Source of the DNA: Psychrobacter sp. LV10R520-6
GTDB lineage: Bacteria; Pseudomonadota; Gammaproteobacteria; Pseudomonadales; Moraxellaceae
Direction: 5' to 3'
Assembly: GCF_900182925.1 (NCBI RefSeq)
Contig: NZ_LT900024.1
Span: 1,860,001-1,924,000, forward strand
Length of the DNA: 64,000 nt
The position numbers and the translations under genes are program-made. This document shows, piece by piece, positions 1 to 8,035 of the stretch. Positions within the stretch are counted from its first letter, which is position 1; each line of letters starts with the position of its first letter. Below the pieces are notes generated by a model. The model saw only the letters and a list, made by a program, of their open reading frames with translations, was not told where the DNA came from and ran no database searches.

Positions 1-370
1 GATTTAGATTTTATTTTTCCAACAACGATTAGACTGTTAGCTTTGACCAGTTTATTGGTGAATTTATGAATGAGGTCTTGGCGAGTGTTTTTTATTTTGG
101 CATGAATCGCCTTAACCCTATTTTTATTCTTAGCGCGCCCCGCAATGGCTAATTTTTCAGCGTATTTATAGGTCAGCTTAGTGGTCAGTACATCGCCATC
201 ACTGGTGACTGCTGAATCTTTACAGCCCAAATCAATACCAATTTTACCGTCACCACAAACTGTTTTTGGAAATTCTTTAACCGTAATACAGGCGTACCAA
301 TGACCGCGAGAATCCTGTACCAATTCACAGGTGTTAATGGTGTAAAGCGGATTGATTACACAATAGGTCT
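1..370 (-). pseudogene. Truncated TnpB (IS200/IS605-type OrfB) fragment
   Basis: Read on the minus strand, this open stretch encodes the middle of an IS200/IS605-family TnpB protein. It contains the RuvC-like segment KIGIDLGCKDSAV, in which the Asp of GIDLG is the first catalytic acid of the fold, and a downstream VVGKIKSK stretch typical of the family. The C-terminal part lies beyond the left edge of the window. On the 5' side an in-frame TAG lies near position 370 and no N-terminal domain follows, so the gene is broken there. TnpB proteins are RNA-guided nucleases of transposons; this copy cannot make a full protein from what is visible. Confidence 0.75.
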
Positions 371-408
371 AGGAGGGTGACTACTGACTGTCCTAGACTT
401 AACTGTAC

Positions 409-581
409 TAGGGCGTGTCATCATTTAACAAAATTAACGTCTAATGGGCTAAAAATGGCTATATTTCCGCCACTCTTGGAAAATTTATAGACAATATGTT
501 CATATTCTCTGCAAAATTTACTTTGATTGACGAAAATCTATCTCATTTTTATCCTCATTACTTAATTGATGACACGCCCTA
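409..581. mobile_element. MITE-like element with terminal inverted repeats (TAGGGCGTGTCATCA)
   Basis: The two ends are inverted copies: 409-428 reads TAGGGCGTGTCATCATTTAA and 562-581 is its complement with one mismatch. The 173-bp interior has no credible gene. The ends sit in CTAG, which fits a short TA or CTAG target duplication, but the palindromic target makes the exact border ambiguous. The TAGGGYGTG end motif recurs in the element at 10786-11128. No transposase is present, so it would be moved in trans or is a relic. Confidence 0.6.
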
Positions 582-652
582 GAGAAACTTTCGATAAATC
601 TACGAAAAAAATTCTCAAGTCAAATGATAGCCAGCAGCCCATGAGGAATACT

Positions 653-1306
653 ATGAAAAATTCAGACAAACCACTACAAATAGACATCGTATCGGATGTT
701 GTTTGCCCTTGGTGCATTATCGGCTATCGGCAGCTGGCCAAGGCATTGAAGGACACCAATACCGCGCATGAGATACATTGGCACCCGTTCGAGCTGAACC
801 CTAACATGCCAGCCGAGGGACAAAATCTACGTGAGCATATCATCGAAAAATATGGCAGCAGCGTACAAGAGTCGAATGATAGCCGAACTAGGATGACCGA
901 AGCAGGAGCAGACGTTGGGTTCGAATTTCACTTCACTGATGATACGAGAATGCACAACACCTTTAATTTGCACCAACTGCTACATTGGGCCGATCAACAA
1001 GATCGCATGCACGATTTAAAACAGGCTTTATTCACCGCCCATTTTACCAATAATCGGAATATTTCTGATAACGGTGTGCTCGCGGATATAGCATCGGAAA
1101 TCGGCTTAGATCGTGCCGAAGCGTTAGCGGTTCTTGAAGATCAGCGCTTTGCCAAAGACGTTCGCGAGGCAGAACAGCGTTCAGCGGAACAAGGTATTCA
1201 AGGTGTACCAGCAGTTATCTTTAATGGTCGTCATCTGGTCAGCGGTGCCCAAGGTGTAGAAAACTTTACCAGAATTCTGGAACAGCTGGCCGAAAATCCC
1301 GACTAA
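653..1306 (+). CDS. DsbA-family (FrnE-like) thiol oxidoreductase
   Basis: The 217-residue protein has the thioredoxin-fold redox motif CPWC close to its N-terminus, in the context VSDVVCPWCIIGYRQL, and the cis-proline loop GVPAVIF near residue 185, both typical of the FrnE branch of the DsbA family. No signal peptide is seen, so it is probably cytoplasmic and involved in thiol-disulfide exchange or oxidative stress. The reading frame is open back to 566, but that part lies in the neighbouring inverted-repeat element. The ATG at 653 is chosen because GAGGA lies six bases upstream. Confidence 0.85.
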   Translation: MKNSDKPLQIDIVSDVVCPWCIIGYRQLAKALKDTNTAHEIHWHPFELNPNMPAEGQNLREHIIEKYGSSVQESNDSRTRMTEAGADVGFEFHFTDDTRMHNTFNLHQLLHWADQQDRMHDLKQALFTAHFTNNRNISDNGVLADIASEIGLDRAEALAVLEDQRFAKDVREAEQRSAEQGIQGVPAVIFNGRHLVSGAQGVENFTRILEQLAENPD

Positions 1307-1435
1307 ACGACCTTTTTAAATCAGTTTTCTAACTCCCCTATCTGTTGGGCTTCAGTTGAGCACTCTATAAAGTGCTCTTCCAGATTTAGTGGTATCAGAT
1401 CTGACCTCATGTACTGAGCAAATTGTTTTCAGTAG

Positions 1436-1852
1436 TTAAGCTTGAGGGATAGGATACACTTTGTCATAGACTAAGTTATAGACAAAGGCATATACCACAT
1501 AGAAGCAGGCCATAGCGATATCTATTATAAAGGCTTCCCATATCGTGATACCCAGGTACCAAGCGATCATCGGCATGAATAATAACAGCAGCCCGCCCTC
1601 GAATAACAGGGCATGAAACACTCGTATCAACATTGTCTTATGGACATCTCCACGCAGTTTTAGCATAGCATGATCGAAAAAAAGGTTATAAAAATAGTTC
1701 CATACCGTGGCGATAGTGGAGGCGGCGATAGCTATGACCCCCATCATACTTAGGTCGTAGCCGAATACCAAGCTTGCCAACGGGGCTAAGATGATCAAAC
1801 CTATTACCTCAAAGCCTAAGGTATGGCGAATACGATCTTTAGTGGTGCGCAT
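1436..1852 (-). CDS. PACE family multidrug efflux transporter
   Basis: This 138-residue protein has four predicted membrane helices and two repeated modules, RIRHTLGFEVIGLIILAPL and RVFHALLFEGGLLLLFMPMI, as expected for the proteobacterial antimicrobial compound efflux (PACE) family whose prototype is AceI of Acinetobacter (chlorhexidine and diamine export). The Glu of the first GFE motif falls at residue 15, the position known to be needed for proton coupling in AceI. The WNYFYNLFFD segment is also typical. It appears monocistronic. The family is clear; the natural substrate cannot be told from the sequence. Confidence 0.88.
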   Translation of the reverse strand: MRTTKDRIRHTLGFEVIGLIILAPLASLVFGYDLSMMGVIAIAASTIATVWNYFYNLFFDHAMLKLRGDVHKTMLIRVFHALLFEGGLLLLFMPMIAWYLGITIWEAFIIDIAMACFYVVYAFVYNLVYDKVYPIPQA

Positions 1853-2004
1853 TAAGCTCCCTAATTAATTTATTCATTTATTTATTTATTTATTGACCAA
1901 TTTTATCTTTTAAACTCTCGTGTCAAAGTTAGATCTGCTGTTTCTGCTGATAAAAACAAGCAGTTGGGCAACTAAAAAATTATGATTTGTCTAAAAATAG
2001 TTTA

Positions 2005-2445
2005 TTAGCTAAATCCCGTACGAAATAATGTGCCAACAATGACGAAGCTTACTGACAATAGAGTCACCAAAATAATATTTATCGAAAACGCGTTAAGCGT
2101 CTTGGCTGATAAGGTTGGGATAACCCGAAAGCGGGCGTGTAATGCTACTATAATAGTCGCTAGCAACAGCAATAACTTAAGACTGATTAGGATGCTAAGG
2201 TCATTATCAAATGTGAACCAGGCGCTTATATCCGGGATTAATCTGTATGACATCCACAGCCCCGTTATTATTTGAACCGCTAAAGCTGGCATACCGACCT
2301 TTTCAAAATGCTGCTCGAACTGTAGCAGCACATCGATATCACGCGATGACAGTACTTTGGGCAAAATAACTAGCGCTAAGATTAAATGACCACCTGTCCA
2401 GATAGTCGCCCCTAATAAATGCGCGATTAGTATATAGTTGAGCAT
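2005..2445 (-). CDS. CopD-family integral membrane protein
   Basis: With the ATG at 2445 the protein is 146 residues, with four hydrophobic segments and a histidine-bearing first helix (HLLGATIWTGGHLILAL) typical of CopD-domain proteins, which are linked to copper handling or to haem/redox membrane functions. The frame is open back to 2520, but that would overlap the divergent hemerythrin gene, so the internal start is preferred. The 47-bp gap to that gene probably holds both promoters and contains the direct repeat TTGAATTC / TGAATTC. Function is inferred from family resemblance only. Confidence 0.65.
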   Translation of the reverse strand: MLNYILIAHLLGATIWTGGHLILALVILPKVLSSRDIDVLLQFEQHFEKVGMPALAVQIITGLWMSYRLIPDISAWFTFDNDLSILISLKLLLLLATIIVALHARFRVIPTLSAKTLNAFSINIILVTLLSVSFVIVGTLFRTGFS

Positions 2446-2492
2446 AACACTGAATTCCGTAACGTTGAATTCTATAAAAAAGGAGATTAAGT

Positions 2493-2969
2493 ATGAAACG
2501 TGCCAATCAATTACAGCCATTATCTCGCCAGCATCATCTTGGACTACATGTGGGCCATCACGCTAAAGAATGCGCTGACAATCCGCAAGAGATTACCGAA
2601 CATTGGCAAGCGCTGTCCTCTTATATGAGTGATATGCGCAACCATTTCCAAATTGAAGACAATCTAATCGTTGATGCCCTACTTGCTCATCAATCTACCC
2701 AGCCTGACGTGGCGTCCGCACTTGAAACATTGGAAGAGCAGCATAAGCAGCTGAACGCACTAACGGCAGAAATTAAAGCCTCTCAAGAAAATAAAAATGT
2801 GGTCACTGTAGACCAAGTCAGACAACTTGCTAATCTGCTATATGATCATGTTCGTTTTGAAGAACGCGAGCTCTTTCCTATCGTTGAAAAGTATCTGACA
2901 GAGGATGAGCTGAATGCTGTTTATAATGCGAGCCCAGATAATATTAAACATTTAGATGAGCAGCGCTAG
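2493..2969 (+). CDS. Hemerythrin-domain protein
   Basis: The 158-residue all-helical protein has the His/Glu ligand spacing of a hemerythrin-like di-iron site: HHLGLHVGHH at 14-23, HFQIEDNLI near 51, EEQHKQL near 85 and DHVRFEERELFP near 117. Such proteins bind O2 or NO or sense iron and oxygen. A strong ribosome binding site (AAGGAG) precedes the ATG. It is divergent from the CopD-like gene and sits beside genes for anaerobic nitrate respiration, which would suit a role in NO or redox protection, though that link is inference. Confidence 0.85.
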   Translation: MKRANQLQPLSRQHHLGLHVGHHAKECADNPQEITEHWQALSSYMSDMRNHFQIEDNLIVDALLAHQSTQPDVASALETLEEQHKQLNALTAEIKASQENKNVVTVDQVRQLANLLYDHVRFEERELFPIVEKYLTEDELNAVYNASPDNIKHLDEQR

Positions 2970-2989
2970 ATTGCACGATGCTTGAATAC

Positions 2990-3133
2990 TATAATCGATT
3001 CAAAATAAAAGAAATGCTCTTGTAGCAACGTGCTACTGGTATAAGTTTCTCTAGCGTGCTGTTAGCCAGCGTGACAGAGGCTGTAAAAATTCATTCCAGT
3101 AGTACTGTGTTTTTTTAAATTGGATTAAATATA
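2990..3133. mobile_element. MITE copy 1 of the TATAGTCGGTAC family (degenerate)
   Basis: This 144-bp element matches the copies at 24224 and 30564. It starts TATAATCGATTC, has the conserved core TCTAGCGTGCTGTTAGCC followed by CAGAGGCTGTAAAAATTC, and ends TTTTTTTAAATTGGATTAAATATA. Its ends are more diverged than those of copy 3, so it is probably older. It lies between the stop codons of the hemerythrin gene and of modB and splits no visible gene, but it occupies the place where modC would be expected. Confidence 0.7.
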
Positions 3134-3149
3134 TCTCACATAAACTATT

Positions 3150-3851
3150 TTATGGGCGTTGATTTAGCTTATTAACGCTGGCGATTAAAGCGACCATTAT
3201 CATGCCCATTACAATCAGAATAATGGACATCGTATGGGCAGCCTCATAATTAAGGGCCTCTACTTGCTCATAGATAGCAATGGAGACCACTTTGGTTTCA
3301 CCTGAGATGCTGCCCCCTATCATTAATACCACGCCAAACTCGCCAATAGTATGCGCAAAGCTAATTAGACTGCCAAGAACAATACCAACCCTAGCTTGCG
3401 GTAACGCCACTCTTATAAAACGTTTCAGTCGATTGGGCTCTAATAATTCAGCGACTTCCATCACGCTTCTTGGAATGCGTAAAAACTGTGCATAGACAGG
3501 CTGCACATAAAAAGGCAGCGAATAAATAATAGACCCTATCACTAAGCCTTCAAAAGTAAATATAAATGGGCTGATGTTATGCTCGGCAAGCCATTTTCCG
3601 ATGCCGAAATTTGGACTCATGAGTAGTAATAAATAAAAACCAATCACCGTAGGCGGTAACACCAGTGGCATGGCAATGACGCCCATTAATAATATCTTAA
3701 GACGCCCGACGACGTTGCCTCGGCTGGGCTTAGCCAACCAGTAAGCCAAAGGTGTCGCAAACAATAACAAACACAAGGTTGTCACACCGGCAAGCTTAAT
3801 ACTTACCCAGATTGGGCTGAGCATGTCTGATACAAGGGTTTCAGATATCAT
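3150..3851 (-). CDS. modB: Molybdate ABC transporter permease ModB
   Basis: The 233-residue inner-membrane protein has about five to six hydrophobic segments and the cytoplasmic coupling loop of ABC permeases (VMEVAELLEPNRLKRFIRVALPQARVGI), followed by SFAHTIGEFGVVLMIGG, which is typical of ModB. It would form the channel for molybdate delivered by ModA, the next gene upstream on the same strand. The usual ATPase gene modC does not follow; the sequence downstream is a MITE and then unrelated genes. Confidence 0.92.
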   Translation of the reverse strand: MISETLVSDMLSPIWVSIKLAGVTTLCLLLFATPLAYWLAKPSRGNVVGRLKILLMGVIAMPLVLPPTVIGFYLLLLMSPNFGIGKWLAEHNISPFIFTFEGLVIGSIIYSLPFYVQPVYAQFLRIPRSVMEVAELLEPNRLKRFIRVALPQARVGIVLGSLISFAHTIGEFGVVLMIGGSISGETKVVSIAIYEQVEALNYEAAHTMSIILIVMGMIMVALIASVNKLNQRP

Positions 3852-3941
3852 AGCGTCACTGTTTACTCACCGTTATCTAGCGTGTTATTCATCATACCGT
3901 TCATTATGCAATCTACAATAACCCTAAAGCTTGTTAATAAT

Positions 3942-3988
3942 AAGGCGTGCCAGCAACGATATTTAAAATCTCATTGCTAACACGCCCT
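3942..3988. repeat. Inverted repeat between modA and modB
   Basis: Arms 3942-3959 and 3971-3988 are inverted with 14 of 18 positions matching, and end in AAGGCGTG and its counterpart CACGCCCT. The outer GGCGTG motif resembles the ends of the elements at 409 and 10786. It may be a tiny relic of that family or a hairpin that tunes modB expression relative to modA. There is no T-run of the kind expected for a terminator. Confidence 0.5.
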
Positions 3989-4022
3989 AGTCTATAGAAC
4001 TAACAGAAAGATTATCCATTAA

Positions 4023-4931
4023 TTATTTAACAGCTAAATAACCTGCTTTTGAAAAGTACGCTTGGCCTGCAGGAGAGCGCAGATAATCCGTGAAGTCTGT
4101 CGCGGTAGCACTAGCAGTGATTACCATACCGTCTTGTAAGATAGGGGGATAAGAATCCGGTGGTAAAATATAAAATTGTTCAGGTATGGCCTCAATCGCT
4201 GTGACTTGTGATTGCGCGACGAACCCATAATCGACACTCCCAGTATGAGCGTACTGAAAGGCTTGGCCAATATTCTCAGCTTGTATTATACGTTTTTGCT
4301 CATTTAGTGAATCATAGATATTTTGTGATTGTAGATACGCTTTTGCAGACTCGCCATAAGGGGCAAGCTCGGGATTGGCTATCGTTATTTTACTATTCGG
4401 GTTGGTCGTAAACAAATCTACCAATGTCGCTTGGTTAAAGCCATTCATAGGCTTAGTGACACTGTATAGCGCCAATTGACCTTGAGTATAAGTGAATGGT
4501 TTATAAGTCTTTTCACTTTCAGGGCTTTTATTAGCTAACTCGTCCGCCAACTTTGCAGGGAACGTTTGGTTGGCGGATAAGAATATATCATAAGGGGCGC
4601 CTGCCGTTATTTGCGCATATAGCTTACCAGAAGAAGCAAAAGTGACCTCTATGTCTTGGGCAGGCAATTTTCTATCTACTTTATAAGCTTCAACAATATC
4701 AGGCAATACATCAGATAAATTAGCAGCAGCGGCAATCCGTAGCGTTTCGGTCTGCGCGGTCGTATCATTAGTCCCAGCTTGCGCCGTATTCGTGGTACTT
4801 TCTTTAGTACAAGACGTTAGTGTTAACGCTAGACAAGTAAACGCACTAACCATTGATAAGGCTTTAGATACGGTTGTAAAATGCTGCATTAAAGTTTTAG
4901 TACCGCGACCACTTAACGTATTAATTTTCAT
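4023..4931 (-). CDS. modA: Molybdate-binding lipoprotein ModA
   Basis: The 302-residue protein begins with a hydrophobic signal ending in the lipobox LTSC, so it is probably a lipid-anchored periplasmic binding protein. The mature part carries ModA motifs: LRIAAAANLSDVLPDI, VTFASSGKLYAQITAGAPYDIFLSA and, near the C-terminus, SPAGQAYFSKAGY. It captures molybdate and passes it to ModB. It is the first gene of the modA-modB pair and lies next to the molybdopterin synthesis genes, on the same strand, that use the imported metal. A second ATG at 4889 is possible but would still keep the lipobox. Confidence 0.92.
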   Translation of the reverse strand: MKINTLSGRGTKTLMQHFTTVSKALSMVSAFTCLALTLTSCTKESTTNTAQAGTNDTTAQTETLRIAAAANLSDVLPDIVEAYKVDRKLPAQDIEVTFASSGKLYAQITAGAPYDIFLSANQTFPAKLADELANKSPESEKTYKPFTYTQGQLALYSVTKPMNGFNQATLVDLFTTNPNSKITIANPELAPYGESAKAYLQSQNIYDSLNEQKRIIQAENIGQAFQYAHTGSVDYGFVAQSQVTAIEAIPEQFYILPPDSYPPILQDGMVITASATATDFTDYLRSPAGQAYFSKAGYLAVK

Positions 4932-5056
4932 AGCCTACCATCTGTAGAAGCCAATTTTTATTTGGCATATCTTGCTAAAACGACTAAGCAAAAACAGTCC
5001 TATGACCCTTCTTATTTAGCCGTTATTACTTGATCATTTTTTACTTAGCTACTGTC

Positions 5057-5098
5057 ACTCAACCATTGCTACTTAACCATTGTTACTTAACCATTTAG
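5057..5098. repeat. Three tandem 14-bp units spanning the moaE stop codon
   Basis: Units of the form ACTTAACCATTGTT occur three times in a row (5057-5070, 5071-5084, 5085-5098). The last two include the end and stop codon of moaE, so the final residues (NNG) are repeat-encoded. Because 14 is not a multiple of three, loss or gain of a unit would change the C-terminus. Confidence 0.75.
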
Positions 5099-5624
5099 AG
5101 GAGTCATCCTCGTAGTATTCTTGCTTCCAAACGGGAATATCAGCCTTAATAGTATCCAGTATCCAACGACAGGCATCAAATGCCGGATAGCGATGCGCAG
5201 AAACCACTCCAATCCATACGGCTATATCACCTATCTCTAATTCCCCGATGCGATGAATAGCAATAGCATGGGTGATATCAAATTTATTTTTTGCCTTTTC
5301 GATGATTTGCCGGCCTTGATTAACGGCTAATTCTTCGTAGCCGTAATAACTTAAGCGATCGACGCTACTGGCATTATTGTGATTACGCACGCGTCCTTCA
5401 AAGCTTACGAAAGCGCCGCAACTGTCATCATCAAGCATATTCCTGAGTCTACTCTCATCAATGGCAATATCTAGTAAAGCAAAGCCATCACGCTCAGCGA
5501 CCATATAGGCCTCATCGACGCTACGGCTTATGTGCATTGATTGGCTATGCACCTCTTTTTTATCGTTCTCTACTTTATGGTTCTCTACGTCAGCATCTGT
5601 ATTATTATTCACGCTATCTTTCAT
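5073..5624 (-). CDS. moaE: Molybdopterin synthase catalytic subunit MoaE
   Basis: MoaE holds the precursor cPMP while MoaD donates sulfur to make molybdopterin. The family motifs are clear: FEGRVRNHN, YYGYEELA, HRIGELEIGDIAVWIGVVSAHR and the active-site segment IKADIPVWKQEYY. At 183 residues it is longer than usual because of a hydrophilic N-terminal stretch of about 30 residues; a start at the internal ATG (5534) is possible. It lies downstream of moaD on the same strand, separated by about 110 bp of AT-rich sequence with degenerate repeats of TCTTTATTTATA type. Confidence 0.9.
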   Translation of the reverse strand: MKDSVNNNTDADVENHKVENDKKEVHSQSMHISRSVDEAYMVAERDGFALLDIAIDESRLRNMLDDDSCGAFVSFEGRVRNHNNASSVDRLSYYGYEELAVNQGRQIIEKAKNKFDITHAIAIHRIGELEIGDIAVWIGVVSAHRYPAFDACRWILDTIKADIPVWKQEYYEDDSSKWLSNNG

Positions 5625-5631
5625 TTCTAAT

Positions 5632-5697
5632 CTCTACTTATATAGTCTCTATTTATACGTTCTTTATTTATATGCTCTTTATTTATACAGTCTCTGA
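5632..5697. repeat. Degenerate AT-rich tandem repeat between moaD and moaE
   Basis: About four imperfect units resembling TCTTTATTTATATG follow one another between the moaD stop and the moaE start. No gene or clear hairpin is seen. It lengthens the spacer inside an otherwise compact operon and could hold a secondary promoter, but none stands out. Confidence 0.5.
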
Positions 5698-5738
5698 TTG
5701 TCGTATTCATTCTATCCATTCACGCATTAAACGCGCTA

Positions 5739-6002
5739 TCAGCCACCGGCTACCGGTAGGATAAAGACTACATTATCGCCATCATAAATGGCTTCATTCC
5801 ATTTAACGAAATAATCATTTACCGCGACCCGCAATTGGGACTGAGGTCGGCTGAAACGATGCTTTTGACTTAAGTGTTCATACAAACCAGTGAGTGACAG
5901 TGACTGCTGAACGGTGACCTTTTCCTCATGACACTTGGCTTCATCAGCCAAACCAGCAAAGTATAAAATATTAATAGCCATAGTGGCATCTGTAGTGCTC
6001 AT
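5739..6002 (-). CDS. moaD: Molybdopterin synthase sulfur carrier MoaD
   Basis: This 87-residue ubiquitin-fold protein ends in the required double glycine (FILPVAGG), which is adenylated and thiocarboxylated before sulfur transfer to cPMP in the MoaE complex. The body has the usual VAVNDYFVKWNEAIYDGDNVVFILP segment. A GGGAG ribosome binding site lies six bases before the ATG. It sits between moaC and moaE in the cofactor operon. Confidence 0.93.
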   Translation of the reverse strand: MSTTDATMAINILYFAGLADEAKCHEEKVTVQQSLSLTGLYEHLSQKHRFSRPQSQLRVAVNDYFVKWNEAIYDGDNVVFILPVAGG

Positions 6003-6064
6003 AGAGGTCTCCCTGATTGGCTGACTGTCTAACTAAATATCTAAATATTGAATCGAACTAAGGA

Positions 6065-6604
6065 TTAAATCGAAGGACCGTTATAATCCGATTTGCCACC
6101 CGTTTTAGTAATAAGGCGAATATCATCAATAACAATGTCATGCGACAATGCTTTGGTCATATCATATAGGGTTAAACAGGCAATACTAACCGCGGTTAAG
6201 GCTTCCATTTCTACGCCTGTTTTATGAGTCACTTTCACCGTTGCCGTTACTGTAATCGCATGAATGCTATCATCATAATCAAAGGTTAAACCAATTTTAT
6301 CTAAAGGTAGCGGATGGCAAAGCGGAATAAGCTCATGAGTACGCTTGGCCGCCATAATACCGGCAATATGCGCGGTTTGAGTAATACTACCCTTCTTGGT
6401 CATGCCATCGGCAGCTTTGATTTGCGTATAGATACCTTCTGGAAAACGTACTTGCCCTGTGGCGTGGGCCTCCCTAGTAGTTACTGTTTTGCCACTCACA
6501 TCGACCATGTTAATATCGCCATCACTGTCTAGATGGGATAAACCAGATGCGGTTGAATCAGTTTGCGTGTTCTGTTCAATATTGTTGTTGGCATTCATCG
6601 GCAT
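6065..6604 (-). CDS. moaC: Cyclic pyranopterin monophosphate synthase MoaC
   Basis: MoaC converts the 3',8-cyclo-GTP made by MoaA into cPMP. The family signature is complete: MVDVSGKTVTTREAHA, the loop THELIPLCHPLPL, VKVTHKTGVEMEALTAVSIACLTLYDM and the C-terminal DIRLITKTGGKSD. The protein has 179 residues, with about 30 extra hydrophilic residues at the N-terminus compared with short homologues. It is encoded between mobA and moaD on the same strand. Confidence 0.94.
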   Translation of the reverse strand: MPMNANNNIEQNTQTDSTASGLSHLDSDGDINMVDVSGKTVTTREAHATGQVRFPEGIYTQIKAADGMTKKGSITQTAHIAGIMAAKRTHELIPLCHPLPLDKIGLTFDYDDSIHAITVTATVKVTHKTGVEMEALTAVSIACLTLYDMTKALSHDIVIDDIRLITKTGGKSDYNGPSI

Positions 6605-6636
6605 AGTCTCGTTACTCTATTAACAGTCTCGTTATT

Positions 6637-7455
6637 TTATAAATCATATAAAGCGACACAGGCGCGTTTAAAGTCTTCAGGGGTATTAAAGTTGGTTAGT
6701 GGCTGCCATTCTTTTACAATTGGAATAGCCTGAGTCATAGGTTTAATAAACGCCATAACTTGCCGTTCTCCACTATCAATATAAGTCTTTAAATCAGGCT
6801 CAATACTCAAATCATAAAGCCCTAACAGCGGATATAGATGCGTCTCATCTGTTAAACAAATTACTTTTTTATCTGGCATTTGACCAGTCTGCTGAGCTTT
6901 TTTTATATCGTTATCGGTTAATGCTCTAGTATACGGTTGTAGCTTTTGCCATAAATCAGAGGCTGGAATTAAGCTATCACAACTAATGACCATCAACCAT
7001 GATGATTGCTCATTCTTTAGCGTGCCTGCGTCAGTTGTGTTTGCTAACGGCTGTTTTACTAATGATTGCTTTACTAATAGCTGTTTTTTTAATGACTGGA
7101 GCGCTGACTCAATCGCGACTAATGCCCCACCTGTAACTGTATCGCTATCATCGCCAATCGTCGTTGTAGAGCCATAATCAGCAACATAAGAAATAGACGA
7201 CTCTGAACTATTTAAAAGCAATTCTGGCGTTACGGTAAAACCGCGCTCATTATCTGCAATGATGATAGGCACTTTTAAACCAATAGCGTATCGCACATGA
7301 TAATCCAGTAGGCTCTCGTTAGTAGGCAGCGTCAGCTTGGCTTTGGGAGTACCCATACGCCTGGACGCCCCTCCCGCCAAAATCACGACACCGGCTAAGC
7401 CAGTCAAGCTATCTAAGCTATTCAAACCCTGTAAGCTATCCAAACCATCAGTCAT
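6637..7455 (-). CDS. mobA: Molybdenum cofactor guanylyltransferase MobA
   Basis: MobA attaches GMP to molybdopterin to form the bis-MGD cofactor needed by NarG. The nucleotide-binding loop VVILAGGASRRMGTPKAKL lies near residue 25 and the acidic motif in VISCDSLIPA marks the catalytic region. The ATG at 7455 overlaps the end of moaB by 8 bp, suggesting translational coupling. The N-terminus (LDSLQGLNSLDSLTGL) and a central LVKQSLVKQPL stretch are small internal repeats that lengthen this copy to 272 residues, against about 200 in many homologues. Confidence 0.88.
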   Translation of the reverse strand: MTDGLDSLQGLNSLDSLTGLAGVVILAGGASRRMGTPKAKLTLPTNESLLDYHVRYAIGLKVPIIIADNERGFTVTPELLLNSSESSISYVADYGSTTTIGDDSDTVTGGALVAIESALQSLKKQLLVKQSLVKQPLANTTDAGTLKNEQSSWLMVISCDSLIPASDLWQKLQPYTRALTDNDIKKAQQTGQMPDKKVICLTDETHLYPLLGLYDLSIEPDLKTYIDSGERQVMAFIKPMTQAIPIVKEWQPLTNFNTPEDFKRACVALYDL

Positions 7456-7978
7456 GGCTAGGATTGGTACGCATAAAATGGGGTACAAAATTGCAAGGAC
7501 GGGTGCGGCTATCGAACTGATCTTTTAATATGCCTTCCCAACCAGTACGGCAAGCCCCTGATGATCCAGGCAAGCAGAAAATACCGGTGCCGTTTGCCAT
7601 TCCTGCAACCGCCCGCGACTGTACGGTAGACATGCCAATATCGTCTTTTGAAATCAAGCGAAACATCTCGCCGAAACCATCAATAGACTTATCAAATAAC
7701 ACATTAACCGCTTCTGGCATGCTGTCTCTAATATAAAAACCAGTACCGCCGGTGGTGATAATCGCATGGACATTGGGATCTGCAATCCAGCCACTGATAA
7801 CAGCTCGAATACGATAAATATCATCAGTAATAAGCTGGCGATCTGCTAACTGATGCCCCGCTGCCGTTAGTTGATCGACCAGATATTGACCTGAAGTGTC
7901 TTGTGCTAAGGTGCGAGAGTCAGAAACAGTTAAGACAGCAATATTAAGCGGGATAAATTCTGCAGCGGGCTTGGACAT
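7448..7978 (-). CDS. moaB: Molybdenum cofactor biosynthesis protein MoaB
   Basis: The 176-residue protein belongs to the MoaB/MogA molybdopterin adenylyltransferase-like family. Motifs are LTVSDSRTLAQDTSGQYL near the N-terminus, IITTGGTGFYIRDSMPEAV in the middle and IFCLPGSSGACRTGWEGIL near the C-terminus. It probably activates molybdopterin for metal insertion together with MoeA, whose gene lies in the same cluster. The ATG is preceded by AAGGA at a normal distance, and the 3' end overlaps mobA. Confidence 0.92.
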   Translation of the reverse strand: MSKPAAEFIPLNIAVLTVSDSRTLAQDTSGQYLVDQLTAAGHQLADRQLITDDIYRIRAVISGWIADPNVHAIITTGGTGFYIRDSMPEAVNVLFDKSIDGFGEMFRLISKDDIGMSTVQSRAVAGMANGTGIFCLPGSSGACRTGWEGILKDQFDSRTRPCNFVPHFMRTNPSHD

Positions 7979-8035
7979 AAATTTTCCTTAACGAAAGCAA
8001 ATATATAAAAGGTTTAGGATTGGTTATAAAAGAGG

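Noticed and set aside
566..652. Longer N-terminus for the DsbA-like protein starting at 566
   Set aside because: Those codons lie in the inverted-repeat element and have no ribosome binding site; the ATG at 653 does.
2446..2520. N-terminal extension of the CopD-like protein
   Set aside because: It would overlap the divergent hemerythrin start and adds residues not fitting the family.
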